64,000 nt of DNA from an uncultured Paracoccaceae bacterium (lineage in GTDB: Bacteria; Pseudomonadota; Alphaproteobacteria; Rhodobacterales; Rhodobacteraceae), in NCBI GenBank assembly GCA_947502145.1, contig CANMYO010000001.1, positions 62,001 to 126,000 on the forward strand, read 5' to 3'. Below, piece after piece: positions 43,807 through 54,588 of this stretch; the first letter of the stretch is position 1; every line of letters begins with the position of its first letter. The translations under genes and the position numbers were made by a program. The notes under the pieces are model-generated. The model ran no database searches, had not been told where the DNA came from, and was given only the letters and a program-made list of their open reading frames with translations.

Positions 43807-44701
43807 TATGGCTGCAACGTTCAAATTCGACAGCGCCACCGCTATCAGCAAAGGCGCACGCGAGTTGCAGGAAGATGCAATCATCGCGGACTTTTCCAAC
43901 GGCGCGGACGCCAGCATCGCCGTGCTGGCCGACGGCATGGGTGGTCATGCGGCGGGTGATCTTGCCAGCAAGATCGTCGTGACAGAGGTCTTCAGCGAAT
44001 TGACATTCCGCCGGCAGGAATTCTGCGACACGCCTGCGACACTGCCTGAAACGCTGCGCAAAGCCGTCATTGTCGCCAACGATAGCCTCGCCACTTACGT
44101 CGATGAGAACCCCCAGACACGTGGCATGGGTGCCACCTTGCTTTCAACGATCATCGTCGCAGATGCCCTGTTCTGGGTGTCGGTGGGCGATTCACCACTT
44201 TATCTGTTTCGCGACAACGATTTACAGCAATTGAACGAAGATCACTCCCTTGGACCGCATATTGATATGCTGGTGCGCACCGGGGTCATGTCGTTTGAGG
44301 AAGGACAGGACCATCCAGAGCGGAATGCGCTGACCTCGGCACTATTGGGCCGAAAGATCGCGTTGATCGACTGCCCCGAAGAACCGATGCAGCTGCGCCC
44401 CGGCGACACGCTGATCATGGCCAGCGATGGGTTGCAGTTTCTGGCTGATGAACAGATTGCCGAAACCCTGCGCCAGTTGCCGTTCAGCCGCAGTGCCGAG
44501 ATTGCCGACAACCTGATGCGTCAGTTGGATGGGCTGGGCGATCCGGATCTCGACAACGTGACGATGTCGATCATCCAGATTCAGAATGCGCCACCCAAAG
44601 AGAAGCCGCTTGTCGTGGATGAACCCGCAAAAACGCAGGACCGACCCCGCTTTCGCTTTCGGCGCAGCACACCGGAAACAGCCGGGGCACCGGCGGAATG
44701 A
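43799..44701 (+). CDS. PP2C-family protein phosphatase
   Basis: A 300-residue metal-dependent Ser/Thr phosphatase. PP2C motifs: RELQEDA (D26), VLADGMGGHAAGD (D45-G46), GMGATLLSTI, ASDGLQFL with its metal-binding Asp, and DNVTMSII with the final Asp. All metal ligands are present, so it should be active, opposing the kinase two genes upstream. It has no membrane segment. The C-terminal 45 residues are charged and Pro-rich, perhaps a docking tail. It overlaps both neighbouring genes (ATGA at the 3' end), so kinase, reader and phosphatase are expressed together. Confidence 0.92.
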   Translation: MNDMAATFKFDSATAISKGARELQEDAIIADFSNGADASIAVLADGMGGHAAGDLASKIVVTEVFSELTFRRQEFCDTPATLPETLRKAVIVANDSLATYVDENPQTRGMGATLLSTIIVADALFWVSVGDSPLYLFRDNDLQQLNEDHSLGPHIDMLVRTGVMSFEEGQDHPERNALTSALLGRKIALIDCPEEPMQLRPGDTLIMASDGLQFLADEQIAETLRQLPFSRSAEIADNLMRQLDGLGDPDLDNVTMSIIQIQNAPPKEKPLVVDEPAKTQDRPRFRFRRSTPETAGAPAE

Positions 44702-45780
44702 AGGACGCCGGCCCCAAAGATGACCTGACTGGCGACTTGGCGCTGCTGCTGCGCAACCCCGCCCTGCCCGCCCGCGCGCGTCAAAAGGCAGACCGGCTTT
44801 TGCAGCGTCTCGGCACACCGGTTCGGATTATCATCCTCGGCCCGAGGCCGGACCAGAATGCCGCACTTCTTGCCAGTCTCGTGCCTTATATGACCGCCCA
44901 GGACATATACCTTGAACTGGGCGACTGGCCAATGACGGCGACGACACTGCGGGGCATTGATAGCGTGATCTGGGCGACTGAAACATTTGGCGCAGATGAA
45001 GCCGCCATCTGGGAGGCCGCCCCAGATGCCTTGAAGGACCATAGTTTTCTGGCGGTCTGTGACCCGCCAAATGCAACCCTTGTTGCAGAACTTGCAGATC
45101 GCACACCCGACGACTTTCTGGGGTGCTGCGCCGTGCCAATGGCGCAGGGTGAACTTGCCCCGCAAACACTGGCCGATGAACTGCGGTCTCTTGTTGCACG
45201 CGGCCAGCAGGCCGATCACGACAATGCGCTCATATTCCTTGAAAGCAACAAAGGGTTCTTGCCCCGCGCGGGAGAGATCTTTCCGCCTTTGACCACAGCC
45301 GCAGACGCGCCACCATCGCCACCACCCACAGCTGCCTCACCCGCGCCGCTGCCGACCCCCGTGCCGCTGCCGGACAAGGATCGCACAGCCCAAGGGCCTG
45401 CGGTCACGGTCCCTTCACCCGCGCCAGATCACATGCCAATCTCGCGGGCGGCTGATCCCGATACACCGCAGGGGCTGTTTGAAAATGCATTTGCCTTCCT
45501 GCAGGATCGCGCGATGGCGCTGGCCGGTGTGTCACTGTCAGATGCATCCGCCGGCCCTGCGGCGGTGCTCGACATCTGTGCGGCTGCGTCGGAACATCTT
45601 GCCGATCTCGTGACGGCGGAACCGCCGTCCGATGAGACAGCCGAATTTCGCGACGACGTCTTGCTGGCAGCCGACAATCTGGTGCTGATGCGTCTGGAAG
45701 ACGACACAAGGTCCGCGACGGATGCTGTCACCACCTTACTGCAGCTCCAAAAAGAGCTCGCGACGCGTTTGGCAGCGTGA
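44698..45780 (+). CDS. Degenerate GTPase-like protein (pseudo-GTPase) of the dynamin cluster
   Basis: A 360-residue protein without a known family name. Residues 42-120 follow the order of the small GTPase encoded at 47957. A strand and loop VRIIILGPRPDQNAALLASL occupy the P-loop position but lack the GKS/T residues. DSVIWATETFGADEAAIWEA (88-107) then aligns with DGVLWCSHATQAWRQSEAAV of that GTPase, and DALKDHSFLAV with ESLRQHSLLLL. It thus looks like a paralogue that lost nucleotide binding. A Pro/Ala-rich linker (about 200-245) and a helical C-terminal domain (about 255-360) follow. It may be a scaffold or regulator of the true GTPases. The relationship is my own visual alignment. Confidence 0.6.
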   Translation: MKDAGPKDDLTGDLALLLRNPALPARARQKADRLLQRLGTPVRIIILGPRPDQNAALLASLVPYMTAQDIYLELGDWPMTATTLRGIDSVIWATETFGADEAAIWEAAPDALKDHSFLAVCDPPNATLVAELADRTPDDFLGCCAVPMAQGELAPQTLADELRSLVARGQQADHDNALIFLESNKGFLPRAGEIFPPLTTAADAPPSPPPTAASPAPLPTPVPLPDKDRTAQGPAVTVPSPAPDHMPISRAADPDTPQGLFENAFAFLQDRAMALAGVSLSDASAGPAAVLDICAAASEHLADLVTAEPPSDETAEFRDDVLLAADNLVLMRLEDDTRSATDAVTTLLQLQKELATRLAA

Positions 45781-45896
45781 AACCGCAGGTTTATTCACCG
45801 GATATCAACCAAAAGGATGTCATCTTCCGCCAGAGCGACCCCCCTGCGCGCATGATGTGAAAATGCGCCGCCCCGCCAGACGTTAAAGGACCTCAC

Positions 45897-47960
45897 ATGA
45901 ACGCCCAGCCAGAAGGTCTTCATAATGCTGCACCACTGACGCGGGCAGAAAAACTCCTGCAGTCGTCGGCCGTGGGGTTGGACGAATTTTCCGCACATTT
46001 GCGCCCACTGCAGGATGCGCTGCAATGTGCCACCGATCTGGGCACCATCGACACGATCAAGGCGGCGGCCAAGCTCAGCCGGCAATTGGTCAAATTTGAA
46101 CCCAGCATTACCATGATCGGTCAGATCAAATCGGGGAAAACGACCCTCGTGAATGCGATGATCGGCTGGCCGGATCTGCTGCCCGCTGATGTGAATCCCT
46201 GGACCTCGGTTGTGACATCGCTGCACCTGACGCCCTGCGCGCTGTCGCCCCCCACGCGTGCCAAGTTCCGGTTTTTTGATACCAATGAATGGGATCGCCT
46301 TGTCAAAGGCGGTGGCCGCATTGGTGAGTTGGCCGACCGCGCAGGCGCGGATGACGAACTGGCCACGATCATGGAACAAGCCAGAAAAATGCGGGAAAAG
46401 GCCAAGGCGCGGCTGGGACGCAAGTTCGAACTGCTGCTTGGGAATGAACAATCCTATGGCTATTTCGACAAACCACTGGTCGCACGCTACGTTTGTCTGG
46501 GTGACGACGATATGGAACAGGGCACCGCGGGCAAGGCGCAGGGCTACTTTGCGGACATCACCAAATCTGCCGATCTTTACATGCAGCAGCGGGCCTTTCC
46601 CGTGAACCTGTGTATCCGTGACACGCCGGGCGTTAACGATACCTTCATGGTGCGCGAACAGATCACCATCAAGGCGATCCGCGACAGCCGTATTTGCGTC
46701 GTTGTCCTGTCAGCGCACCAGGCGCTCAGCTCAACCGACTTGGCCCTTATCCGCCTGATTTCAAACGTGAAATCCCGCGAAGTGATCATCTTTGTCAATC
46801 GCATTGACGAACTTTCCGATCCCGGCAAGCAGGTGCCGCAAATCCGCAAAAGCATTGACAGGACATTGCGTGATCATCAGGGCCCGGCTGATGCGACGGT
46901 GATCTTTGGCAGCGCGCTTTGGGCGCATACGGCTGCCACGGGGTCGCTTTCAAAATTGCCCAAGGCCAGCCAGGAGGCCTTGTTCAACTGGGCTGAAACC
47001 ACGCAGGTTGCTGATCTGCACCAGGGCGACGCACATGGGTTTGTCTGGGAATTGTCCGGTGTTCCGGCGCTGTTTTCCGCAATCTCAAACCGCATTGTCG
47101 AAGGTGAAGGGCGCGACATGGCCAAGCGGATTGCCGTGAGCACCGGCAACCTGTTGAACGGTATCATTGTCAATGACAACCTTGACGCCAAGGCCAGTGT
47201 TGGCAATGCCCAAATCTCGATGCCCCCGGATGAGATCGAAAATCGGCTGAACATGATCCACAAATCGCGTACTGACGCGTTGCGGCAGGCGCTGGATCAG
47301 CAGGTTGACAGTCTGCGCGAACGGGCAGAACGCTCGCACCATAGTTTCCTTGCCCGCGCGACCGATGCGCTGGCCAAGCACCTTGAAATGTATGGCGAAA
47401 ACAGCCCGTGGTCTTATGATCCGGCGGGACTGCGCATCCTGCTCAATTCCGCTTACAAGGGTTTTGGGATCAAAATGCAGGCCGCCTATGACAAGGCGGC
47501 GCAGGGCGTTGTTGCAGATCTGCGGGCCCTGTTTGGTGAGGCATTGCAGTTGGACGCCAGCTTGTTTGAACCCGGCATCCCCCCTGCCCCGCATGTGCCG
47601 CCCCCTGTCGGCATCGGGCAGACGATCGCGCTTGATCTGCGCGGCAGTTGGTGGAAAGGCTGGTGGAACCGGCGTCAGGGATATGACGCGCAGGCGCAGC
47701 GGTTTCATGATCTGATCAAGGCGGAAACCGAGGGTCTGGTCATGGAGCTGGTCAAGAATCAGGCCATGATCGTGCATCAGGCGATGGTCTCTCAGCTTGA
47801 CGGTTTCATCCATGAACAACTGGATCTGTTGCGCAGCATGACATCGGCTGCTGACAAGGGCGCCGTCGATGTTGATCAACTCCTGGGCGTGCAAGAGCTT
47901 GAGGCCCGTGATGCGCAGCTCACCTCGATGCTTGATAATCTGCAAGGATATACAGAATGA
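45897..47960 (+). CDS. Large dynamin-like GTPase
   Basis: A 687-residue GTPase of the bacterial dynamin superfamily. G1 is GQIKSGKTT (75-83), the G2 candidate is NPWTSVVTSL with its Thr at 103, G3 is DTPG (242-245) and G4 is NRID (301-304). Long helices on both sides (about 15-65 and 445-550) fit a dynamin stalk or neck. Residues 585-593 (WWKGWWNRR) form a Trp/Lys/Arg-rich patch that could insert into or bind membrane like a dynamin paddle. It follows a 116-base gap with AAAGGA before the ATG, and its stop overlaps the small GTPase start by four bases. It likely polymerises on and reshapes membranes, under phospho-control by the cluster's kinase. Confidence 0.88.
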   Translation: MNAQPEGLHNAAPLTRAEKLLQSSAVGLDEFSAHLRPLQDALQCATDLGTIDTIKAAAKLSRQLVKFEPSITMIGQIKSGKTTLVNAMIGWPDLLPADVNPWTSVVTSLHLTPCALSPPTRAKFRFFDTNEWDRLVKGGGRIGELADRAGADDELATIMEQARKMREKAKARLGRKFELLLGNEQSYGYFDKPLVARYVCLGDDDMEQGTAGKAQGYFADITKSADLYMQQRAFPVNLCIRDTPGVNDTFMVREQITIKAIRDSRICVVVLSAHQALSSTDLALIRLISNVKSREVIIFVNRIDELSDPGKQVPQIRKSIDRTLRDHQGPADATVIFGSALWAHTAATGSLSKLPKASQEALFNWAETTQVADLHQGDAHGFVWELSGVPALFSAISNRIVEGEGRDMAKRIAVSTGNLLNGIIVNDNLDAKASVGNAQISMPPDEIENRLNMIHKSRTDALRQALDQQVDSLRERAERSHHSFLARATDALAKHLEMYGENSPWSYDPAGLRILLNSAYKGFGIKMQAAYDKAAQGVVADLRALFGEALQLDASLFEPGIPPAPHVPPPVGIGQTIALDLRGSWWKGWWNRRQGYDAQAQRFHDLIKAETEGLVMELVKNQAMIVHQAMVSQLDGFIHEQLDLLRSMTSAADKGAVDVDQLLGVQELEARDAQLTSMLDNLQGYTE

Positions 47961-48808
47961 AGAATACGGCCTCTCGCAAACCTTGCCTTGCGCTGATGGG
48001 CGAGTTCAGCGCCGGCAAAAGCACACTTGCCAACCTGCTGATCGGCTCTGACCCCCTGCCGGTGCAGGTTGTTGCGACGCAGCTGCCGCCGGTGCGCATT
48101 TCCCATGGGGATGATCCGGCCTACGCCGTTGATCTGGATGGACAAAAACACGATGTTGATCTGCACAGCCTGGGCGAATTTGACCTTGATCAGATCGCTT
48201 ATCTGCAGATCTTCTGTACTGAGGATATTCTGCTGCAATGCGATCTCCTGGACATGCCGGGGATCTCTGATCCCAATATGTCCTCCGACGTGTGGGAACG
48301 CATGATTGATGACGCTGACGGCGTCTTGTGGTGCAGTCACGCAACGCAGGCCTGGCGCCAGAGCGAGGCGGCCGTCTGGGCCGAAATGCCGGAGTCGCTG
48401 CGCCAGCACAGCCTGCTATTGTTGACCCGGATCGACAAGCTGCAAACTGAATCTGACAGGGCACGCGTGCTCAACCGGGTCAAACGGGAAACCGCAGGTC
48501 TGTTTGCTGGGGTCTTGCCGATCTCGCTCCTGCTGGCGACACAGGAACAGTCCGATTATGCGGTGTGGCAGCAAAGCGGTGCCGAAGAATTTGCGGCGCA
48601 ACTGATCCAACTGCTTGCCGGGCTGAACGGCGCCGCGCCGGATGCGGAAACCGACCTGCCTGCTGACGCGCTGCGCCTGCCCGGTCTGGAGGTGCCGGCG
48701 GGTCTCAAGCCGGAGGTGGCACAGCCCGAAATGCCAGCTGTTCCGCGCGTGTTGCCCCGGCGAATCCGGCAAGACGGACCGAAATCACCCCGTCCGCCCG
48801 CGGAATAG
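47957..48808 (+). CDS. Small dynamin-family/P-loop GTPase
   Basis: A 283-residue GTPase. G1 is GEFSAGKST (15-23), the G2 region VVATQLPPVRIS, G3 DMPG (99-102) and G4 TRID (157-160, in place of NKxD). The GEFSAGKST form is characteristic of dynamin-like proteins. Unlike its large partner it has no long stalk; the C-terminal ~60 residues are charged and Pro/Arg-rich. Bacterial dynamins often occur as adjacent large/small pairs that hetero-oligomerise, so this is probably the partner of the preceding protein. A pseudo-GTPase relative is encoded three genes upstream. Confidence 0.85.
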   Translation: MKNTASRKPCLALMGEFSAGKSTLANLLIGSDPLPVQVVATQLPPVRISHGDDPAYAVDLDGQKHDVDLHSLGEFDLDQIAYLQIFCTEDILLQCDLLDMPGISDPNMSSDVWERMIDDADGVLWCSHATQAWRQSEAAVWAEMPESLRQHSLLLLTRIDKLQTESDRARVLNRVKRETAGLFAGVLPISLLLATQEQSDYAVWQQSGAEEFAAQLIQLLAGLNGAAPDAETDLPADALRLPGLEVPAGLKPEVAQPEMPAVPRVLPRRIRQDGPKSPRPPAE

Positions 48809-48886
48809 ACCACGGTTAACCTCGTTAAAAGGATGTTGGTATAGGTCAGGGTTGCGCAGATCGCGCAAACCACGGGCGGCGCTCTC

Positions 48887-49273
48887 ATGAAGATACCACC
48901 AATCCTTGACGAACTCCGCGCGGCATTTCCCGAATGTCGTGGCGTTGGATATGCCGATTTTTCAACAGATATGATGCTGGCCACCAGCGCCGCGACGTCT
49001 TTGGCCCAGGAACGGTGGGATGCCTTGTCCAATACTGCGGCGCAATTGATGTCAGGTCAGGTGGCGGACCGGTTTGGGCAGGCCCTGTCCGATCAGGATG
49101 CAGACCTGCCGCATTATGCCATTGTCTTTGACGGTGACGATTGTTTTGCCTTTGTGCGATCCAGCGGTGATGCGGCGTATGGCCTGTGCTGCCTGTGCAG
49201 CCCCGGCATCAATCTGCCCCGGTTTCTTGAACATTCCCAGCGCACGCTGGCGGCGGTCGATGATGTCGACTGA
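48887..49273 (+). CDS. Small roadblock/LC7-like protein
   Basis: A 128-residue protein without a certain family. The order of a helix (ILDELRAAFPECRG), a strand with turn (VGYADFSTDMMLATS), a long helix, then YAIVFDGDDCFAFVRSS and a final helix NLPRFLEHSQRTLAAV resembles the roadblock/LC7 fold, whose members (for example MglB) regulate small GTPases. Location just after two dynamin-like GTPases makes a GTPase-regulator role attractive, but this is inference. Two adjacent Cys residues (GLCCLCS) are unusual. The stop overlaps the next gene by 11 bases. Confidence 0.5.
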   Translation: MKIPPILDELRAAFPECRGVGYADFSTDMMLATSAATSLAQERWDALSNTAAQLMSGQVADRFGQALSDQDADLPHYAIVFDGDDCFAFVRSSGDAAYGLCCLCSPGINLPRFLEHSQRTLAAVDDVD

Positions 49274-50021
49274 GCTTGAGCTTCTTGAAAAGCGGATCAA
49301 ACGCTTTGGCGCGATTGCCGCTGATCTCAACCCGCGTGACCTGCATCTCGATACAAATACTGTTTCTGCGTTCTGCCAGCATGTAAACGAGGTGCAGCTG
49401 CCCCGGCTTTTGACATTCCGCAATGGTCGCAACGAAACGCTGGCAATTTGTGTCCGGGCGGGGCGCATCATCATGATTGATCCGGCAACGTCTGACGGGC
49501 TCAGCCAATCCGGGGCAGTTTTGAACGGTCAAATACTTGATAATGCATTGGAAAAACCAAAGTCCATTGCCGCAGAAATCATTGGCGGCTTTCTGAACGA
49601 CACAACGCTCTGTGCCCTGACGGTTGACCGTTGGCAGGATGACGCCAGCGCCGCATCACCGGGTATTCCGCCCGAAACGCTCGTCCCGCCGCCTGGACAG
49701 GACGGCCGCGACAATGGCGCGGCCCTCGACCAGCTGTGCCAGCTCTCTCACGCCCACATCAGAATTTCGCGCGCAGAGATCACTAAGGTGGCGTCCGCTG
49801 ACGCACATCGCGATGCGCTTATCGCCCTTGCTGAAGAGGAAATCGAAAATCCGTCTGATACCGCCGCTGCAGGGGATGGTTGCGTAATCGTCGGTGGTGG
49901 GCTTTTGCAGGCCCCCTGGGTGGTGGTCATGCGGATTGGCGCTGACATCGTTGTTGCACGACTGGACCATGACAGCCTGCCGGATGTTCTGACCCTGTGG
50001 CGCGGCCACATTGCCCAATAG
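49263..50021 (+). CDS. Unknown protein ending the kinase/GTPase cluster
   Basis: A 252-residue protein from the ATG at 49263 (MSTELELLEKRIKRFGAI), which overlaps the preceding gene; the open frame extends further upstream, but only as an overlap of that gene. I recognise no family. An N-terminal helix (about 1-20) is followed by alpha/beta sequence, LLTFRNGRNETLAICVRAGR and IIGGFLNDTTLCALTVDRW, then a Pro-rich linker (ASPGIPPETLVPPPG). A second domain at about 150-250 includes SDTAAAGDGCVIVGGGLLQA. There are no membrane segments or catalytic motifs I can name. Close coupling and a terminator straight after it mark it as the last member of the cluster. Confidence 0.6.
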   Translation: MSTELELLEKRIKRFGAIAADLNPRDLHLDTNTVSAFCQHVNEVQLPRLLTFRNGRNETLAICVRAGRIIMIDPATSDGLSQSGAVLNGQILDNALEKPKSIAAEIIGGFLNDTTLCALTVDRWQDDASAASPGIPPETLVPPPGQDGRDNGAALDQLCQLSHAHIRISRAEITKVASADAHRDALIALAEEEIENPSDTAAAGDGCVIVGGGLLQAPWVVVMRIGADIVVARLDHDSLPDVLTLWRGHIAQ

Positions 50022-50057
50022 AAAAGGCGCGGCACATCATGCCGCGCCCGCAATTTT
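50022..50057. terminator. Bidirectional terminator between cluster and katG
   Basis: GGCGCGGCA (50026-50034) and TGCCGCGCC (50040-50048) form a perfect 9-bp stem with a five-base loop. It is flanked by AAAA on one side and ATTTTT on the other, so it can end both the plus-strand cluster and the convergent katG transcript. Confidence 0.8.
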
Positions 50058-50072
50058 TCCCTGAATGCCTAT

Positions 50073-52352
<2,280 letters not shown>

Positions 52353-53267
52353 ATGAAAAACCTCACGATCAGACAGTTGCGCTATTTCGAAGCCGTCGCG
52401 CAGGAAGGGCATTTTGGCCGGGCCGCAGACCTTTGCGCAATCTCTCAGCCCGCGATTTCAGTGCAGATCAAAGAGCTTGAGCAATCGCTTGGCATGGCGC
52501 TGTTTGAACGCAGCGCACGCCTGGTCCGGCTGACCCCTTTTGGTGAGGTCTTCGCCACGCGGGCGCGCAAGATTCTGCAATCTGTTGATGACCTTGGCGA
52601 TCTGTCCCGCGCCGCGCAGGATGGTCTGGCCGGCAAGCTGCGTCTTGGCATCATTCCTACGATTGCGCCCTATCTGCTGCCGCGGATCGTTGGCAATCTC
52701 GGGCTGTCATTTCCTGACCTCGATCTGCATGTCCGCGAAACGTTGACTGACAAGCTGATTGCTGAATTGGTTGACGGGCGGCTGGACGCCGCGATTGTCG
52801 CCTTGCCGATATCGGAACCCTCGCTCACCGAATGGCCGCTGTTTTCTGAGAATTTCGTGCTGGTGCGCAGTCTTGCCGATCAGCATAAATCGGTGCCGGA
52901 CACCGCATCATTGCGGGAAATGCGCCTGCTTTTGCTGGAAGAAGGGCATTGTTTTCGTGATCAGGCCCTGTCGTTCTGCAACCTGCGCCCAAACCTCCCG
53001 CGCGACGGGATGGATGGCAGTTCACTTTCCACGCTGGTGCAGATGGTTGGCACCGGGCTGGGTGTGACGCTGATCCCCGAGATGGCCGTGGCGCTTGAAA
53101 CCCGCTCTGCCGATGTTGCGGTGGCCCGGTTCGCGGCGCCAGAGCCTGCGCGCACTATCGGGATGGTCTGGCGCAAGACCAGCCCGCTGGTTGACCAATT
53201 GCCGCAGGTGGCAGAGGTCGTGCGCGCCTCTGCCGACGCTATGCGCGATGGTCAGGATCAGGGCTGA
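52353..53267 (+). CDS. oxyR: Hydrogen-peroxide-sensing LysR regulator
   Basis: A 304-residue LysR regulator. The N-terminal winged helix begins MKNLTIRQLRYFEAVAQEGH and continues with ISQPAISVQIKELEQSLGMA. The redox-active pair is intact: C200 and C209 in EEGHCFRDQALSFC, matching the C199/C208 disulfide switch of E. coli OxyR. It senses peroxide by disulfide formation and activates katG, which is divergent and 93 bases away. It ends in front of a bidirectional terminator shared with rpsD. Confidence 0.96.
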   Translation: MKNLTIRQLRYFEAVAQEGHFGRAADLCAISQPAISVQIKELEQSLGMALFERSARLVRLTPFGEVFATRARKILQSVDDLGDLSRAAQDGLAGKLRLGIIPTIAPYLLPRIVGNLGLSFPDLDLHVRETLTDKLIAELVDGRLDAAIVALPISEPSLTEWPLFSENFVLVRSLADQHKSVPDTASLREMRLLLLEEGHCFRDQALSFCNLRPNLPRDGMDGSSLSTLVQMVGTGLGVTLIPEMAVALETRSADVAVARFAAPEPARTIGMVWRKTSPLVDQLPQVAEVVRASADAMRDGQDQG

Positions 53268-53272
53268 CAACA

Positions 53273-53300
53273 AAAAGGCCGCCCCTGGGGACGGCCTTTT
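53273..53300. terminator. Bidirectional terminator between oxyR and rpsD
   Basis: AAAAGGCCG (53273-53281) pairs perfectly with CGGCCTTTT (53292-53300) around CCCCTGGGGA. The A-run and T-run on opposite sides allow termination of both converging transcripts. Confidence 0.85.
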
Positions 53301-53321
53301 GAATAGGTGGTCATGCGCGCC

Positions 53322-53942
53322 TTAGTTCTTGGCGTAGAATTCGACAACAAGGTTTGGTTCCATCGTGACCGGATAAGGCACATCGCCCAGACCCGGTGTG
53401 CGCACGAAGGTCGCAACCATTTTGGAGTGATCAACTTCCATGTAATCCGGCACGTCGCGCTCGGGCAATTGGCTGGCAACCAGGACCAGCTCAAGCTGCT
53501 TTGACTTCTGGCGTACTTCGATCACGTCGCCTTCTTTCACGCGGTAGGATGGGATGTTGACCTTCTTGCCGTTCACGGTGACGTGGCCGTGGTTCACGAA
53601 CTGACGTGCGGCAAAGACGGTTGGCACGAACTTCGCGCGGTAAACAACGGCGTCCAGCCGGCGTTCCAGCAGGCCGATCAGGTTTTCACCGGTGTCGCCC
53701 TTGACGCGCTCAGCTTCGGCATAGTGGCGGCGGAACTGCTTTTCGGTCAGGTCGCCGTAATAGCCTTTCAGCTTCTGCTTGGCGCGCAGCTGCAGACCAA
53801 AATCAGACAACTTGCCCTTGCGGCGCTGGCCGTGTTGGCCGGGGCCATATTCGCGACGGTTCACGGGGGATTTGGGGCGACCCCAAATGTTTTCGCCCAT
53901 ACGGCGATCAATTTTGTACTTGGCAGCGGTACGCTTAGTCAT
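53322..53942 (-). CDS. rpsD: 30S ribosomal protein S4
   Basis: A 206-residue primary 16S rRNA-binding protein of the small subunit. It starts [20 protein letters not shown], with [20 protein letters not shown] typical of S4 and an S4 RNA-binding domain at about 95-160 ([34 protein letters not shown]). It is monocistronic and outside the large ribosomal operons, as is common in alphaproteobacteria. A GGAG site is upstream. Its leader has a small hairpin (CCCCTG and CAGGGG at 53983-54000), which could be part of S4 autoregulation, though this is weak evidence. Confidence 0.98.
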   Translation of the reverse strand: MTKRTAAKYKIDRRMGENIWGRPKSPVNRREYGPGQHGQRRKGKLSDFGLQLRAKQKLKGYYGDLTEKQFRRHYAEAERVKGDTGENLIGLLERRLDAVVYRAKFVPTVFAARQFVNHGHVTVNGKKVNIPSYRVKEGDVIEVRQKSKQLELVLVASQLPERDVPDYMEVDHSKMVATFVRTPGLGDVPYPVTMEPNLVVEFYAKN

Positions 53943-54138
53943 ACGCTGATCTCCTTCTTGTGTGTGAAGGGCGTTGTCCTTTCCCCTGATTTTGCAGGGG
54001 CGACAGGCATCCCCTTGCGAGGGCCACCAACACCAATGAATGGCGGGCTTATATGCATGCCCAGACCAGAGTCAACACAGAATCGCCGCTTGCGTTTCTG
54101 CCCTTGCACCCCCCCTTGGCGACCGTCAGAAACCGGTC

Positions 54139-54588
54139 ATGGACTCTCGCGCACTTCACATCCTCGCGGCCTTTGGCACGGGCGGACTGCTCAGCCTGAT
54201 GGTGCTGTTCAACGGCACGCTTGCGGCTTATGGAAGTTTGCTCTTTGCCTCGTGGGTGCCCCATGCGACGGGTACGATCGCCGCTTTGGTATTTCTTGCC
54301 ATTCTTCGCCCCAAAAAGGCCAGTGGTACGGCACCCCCGCTTTGGGCTTATCTGGGCGGGCTGTCTGGCGCTTTGACCGTCATGCTCACCTCGGCGACGG
54401 TAAATTCCGCGCTGGCCCTGTCAGGCACGATAGCGATTGGGCTGGCCGGACAGGTCGTATTTTCGCTGATCGTAGATCTGCGCGGCATGTTCGGCATGCC
54501 AAAGCGGATGCCGGCCCGCACTGACTGGATCGCGCTGGCCTTGATCATCGCTGGCAGCCTCATCCTCATCCTGTTTGGACGCGGCTGA
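54139..54588 (+). CDS. DMT-family half-size transporter (YdcZ/DUF606), first subunit
   Basis: A 149-residue membrane protein from the ATG at 54139 (MDSRALHILAAFGTGG). Five hydrophobic segments are visible, including LLSLMVLFNGTLAAYGSLLF with the conserved N-G pair and LFASWVPHATGTIAALVFLA. It belongs to the DUF606/YdcZ branch of the drug/metabolite transporter superfamily, whose half-size proteins work in pairs. Its stop TGA overlaps the ATG of the next gene, which encodes a second protein of the same type, so the two probably form a heterodimer. Substrate unknown. Confidence 0.82.
   Translation: MDSRALHILAAFGTGGLLSLMVLFNGTLAAYGSLLFASWVPHATGTIAALVFLAILRPKKASGTAPPLWAYLGGLSGALTVMLTSATVNSALALSGTIAIGLAGQVVFSLIVDLRGMFGMPKRMPARTDWIALALIIAGSLILILFGRG

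Noticed and set aside
41509-44701. Type VI secretion regulatory genes (PpkA/Fha/PppA)
   Set aside because: The kinase, FHA and phosphatase resemble that trio in domain type, but no tss/tag structural gene is present in the window and the following genes are dynamin-like GTPases.
49074-49262. N-terminal extension of the last cluster gene
   Set aside because: The extra 63 codons overlap the roadblock-like gene and have a composition unlike the downstream protein; the ATG at 49263 gives the normal short overlap.
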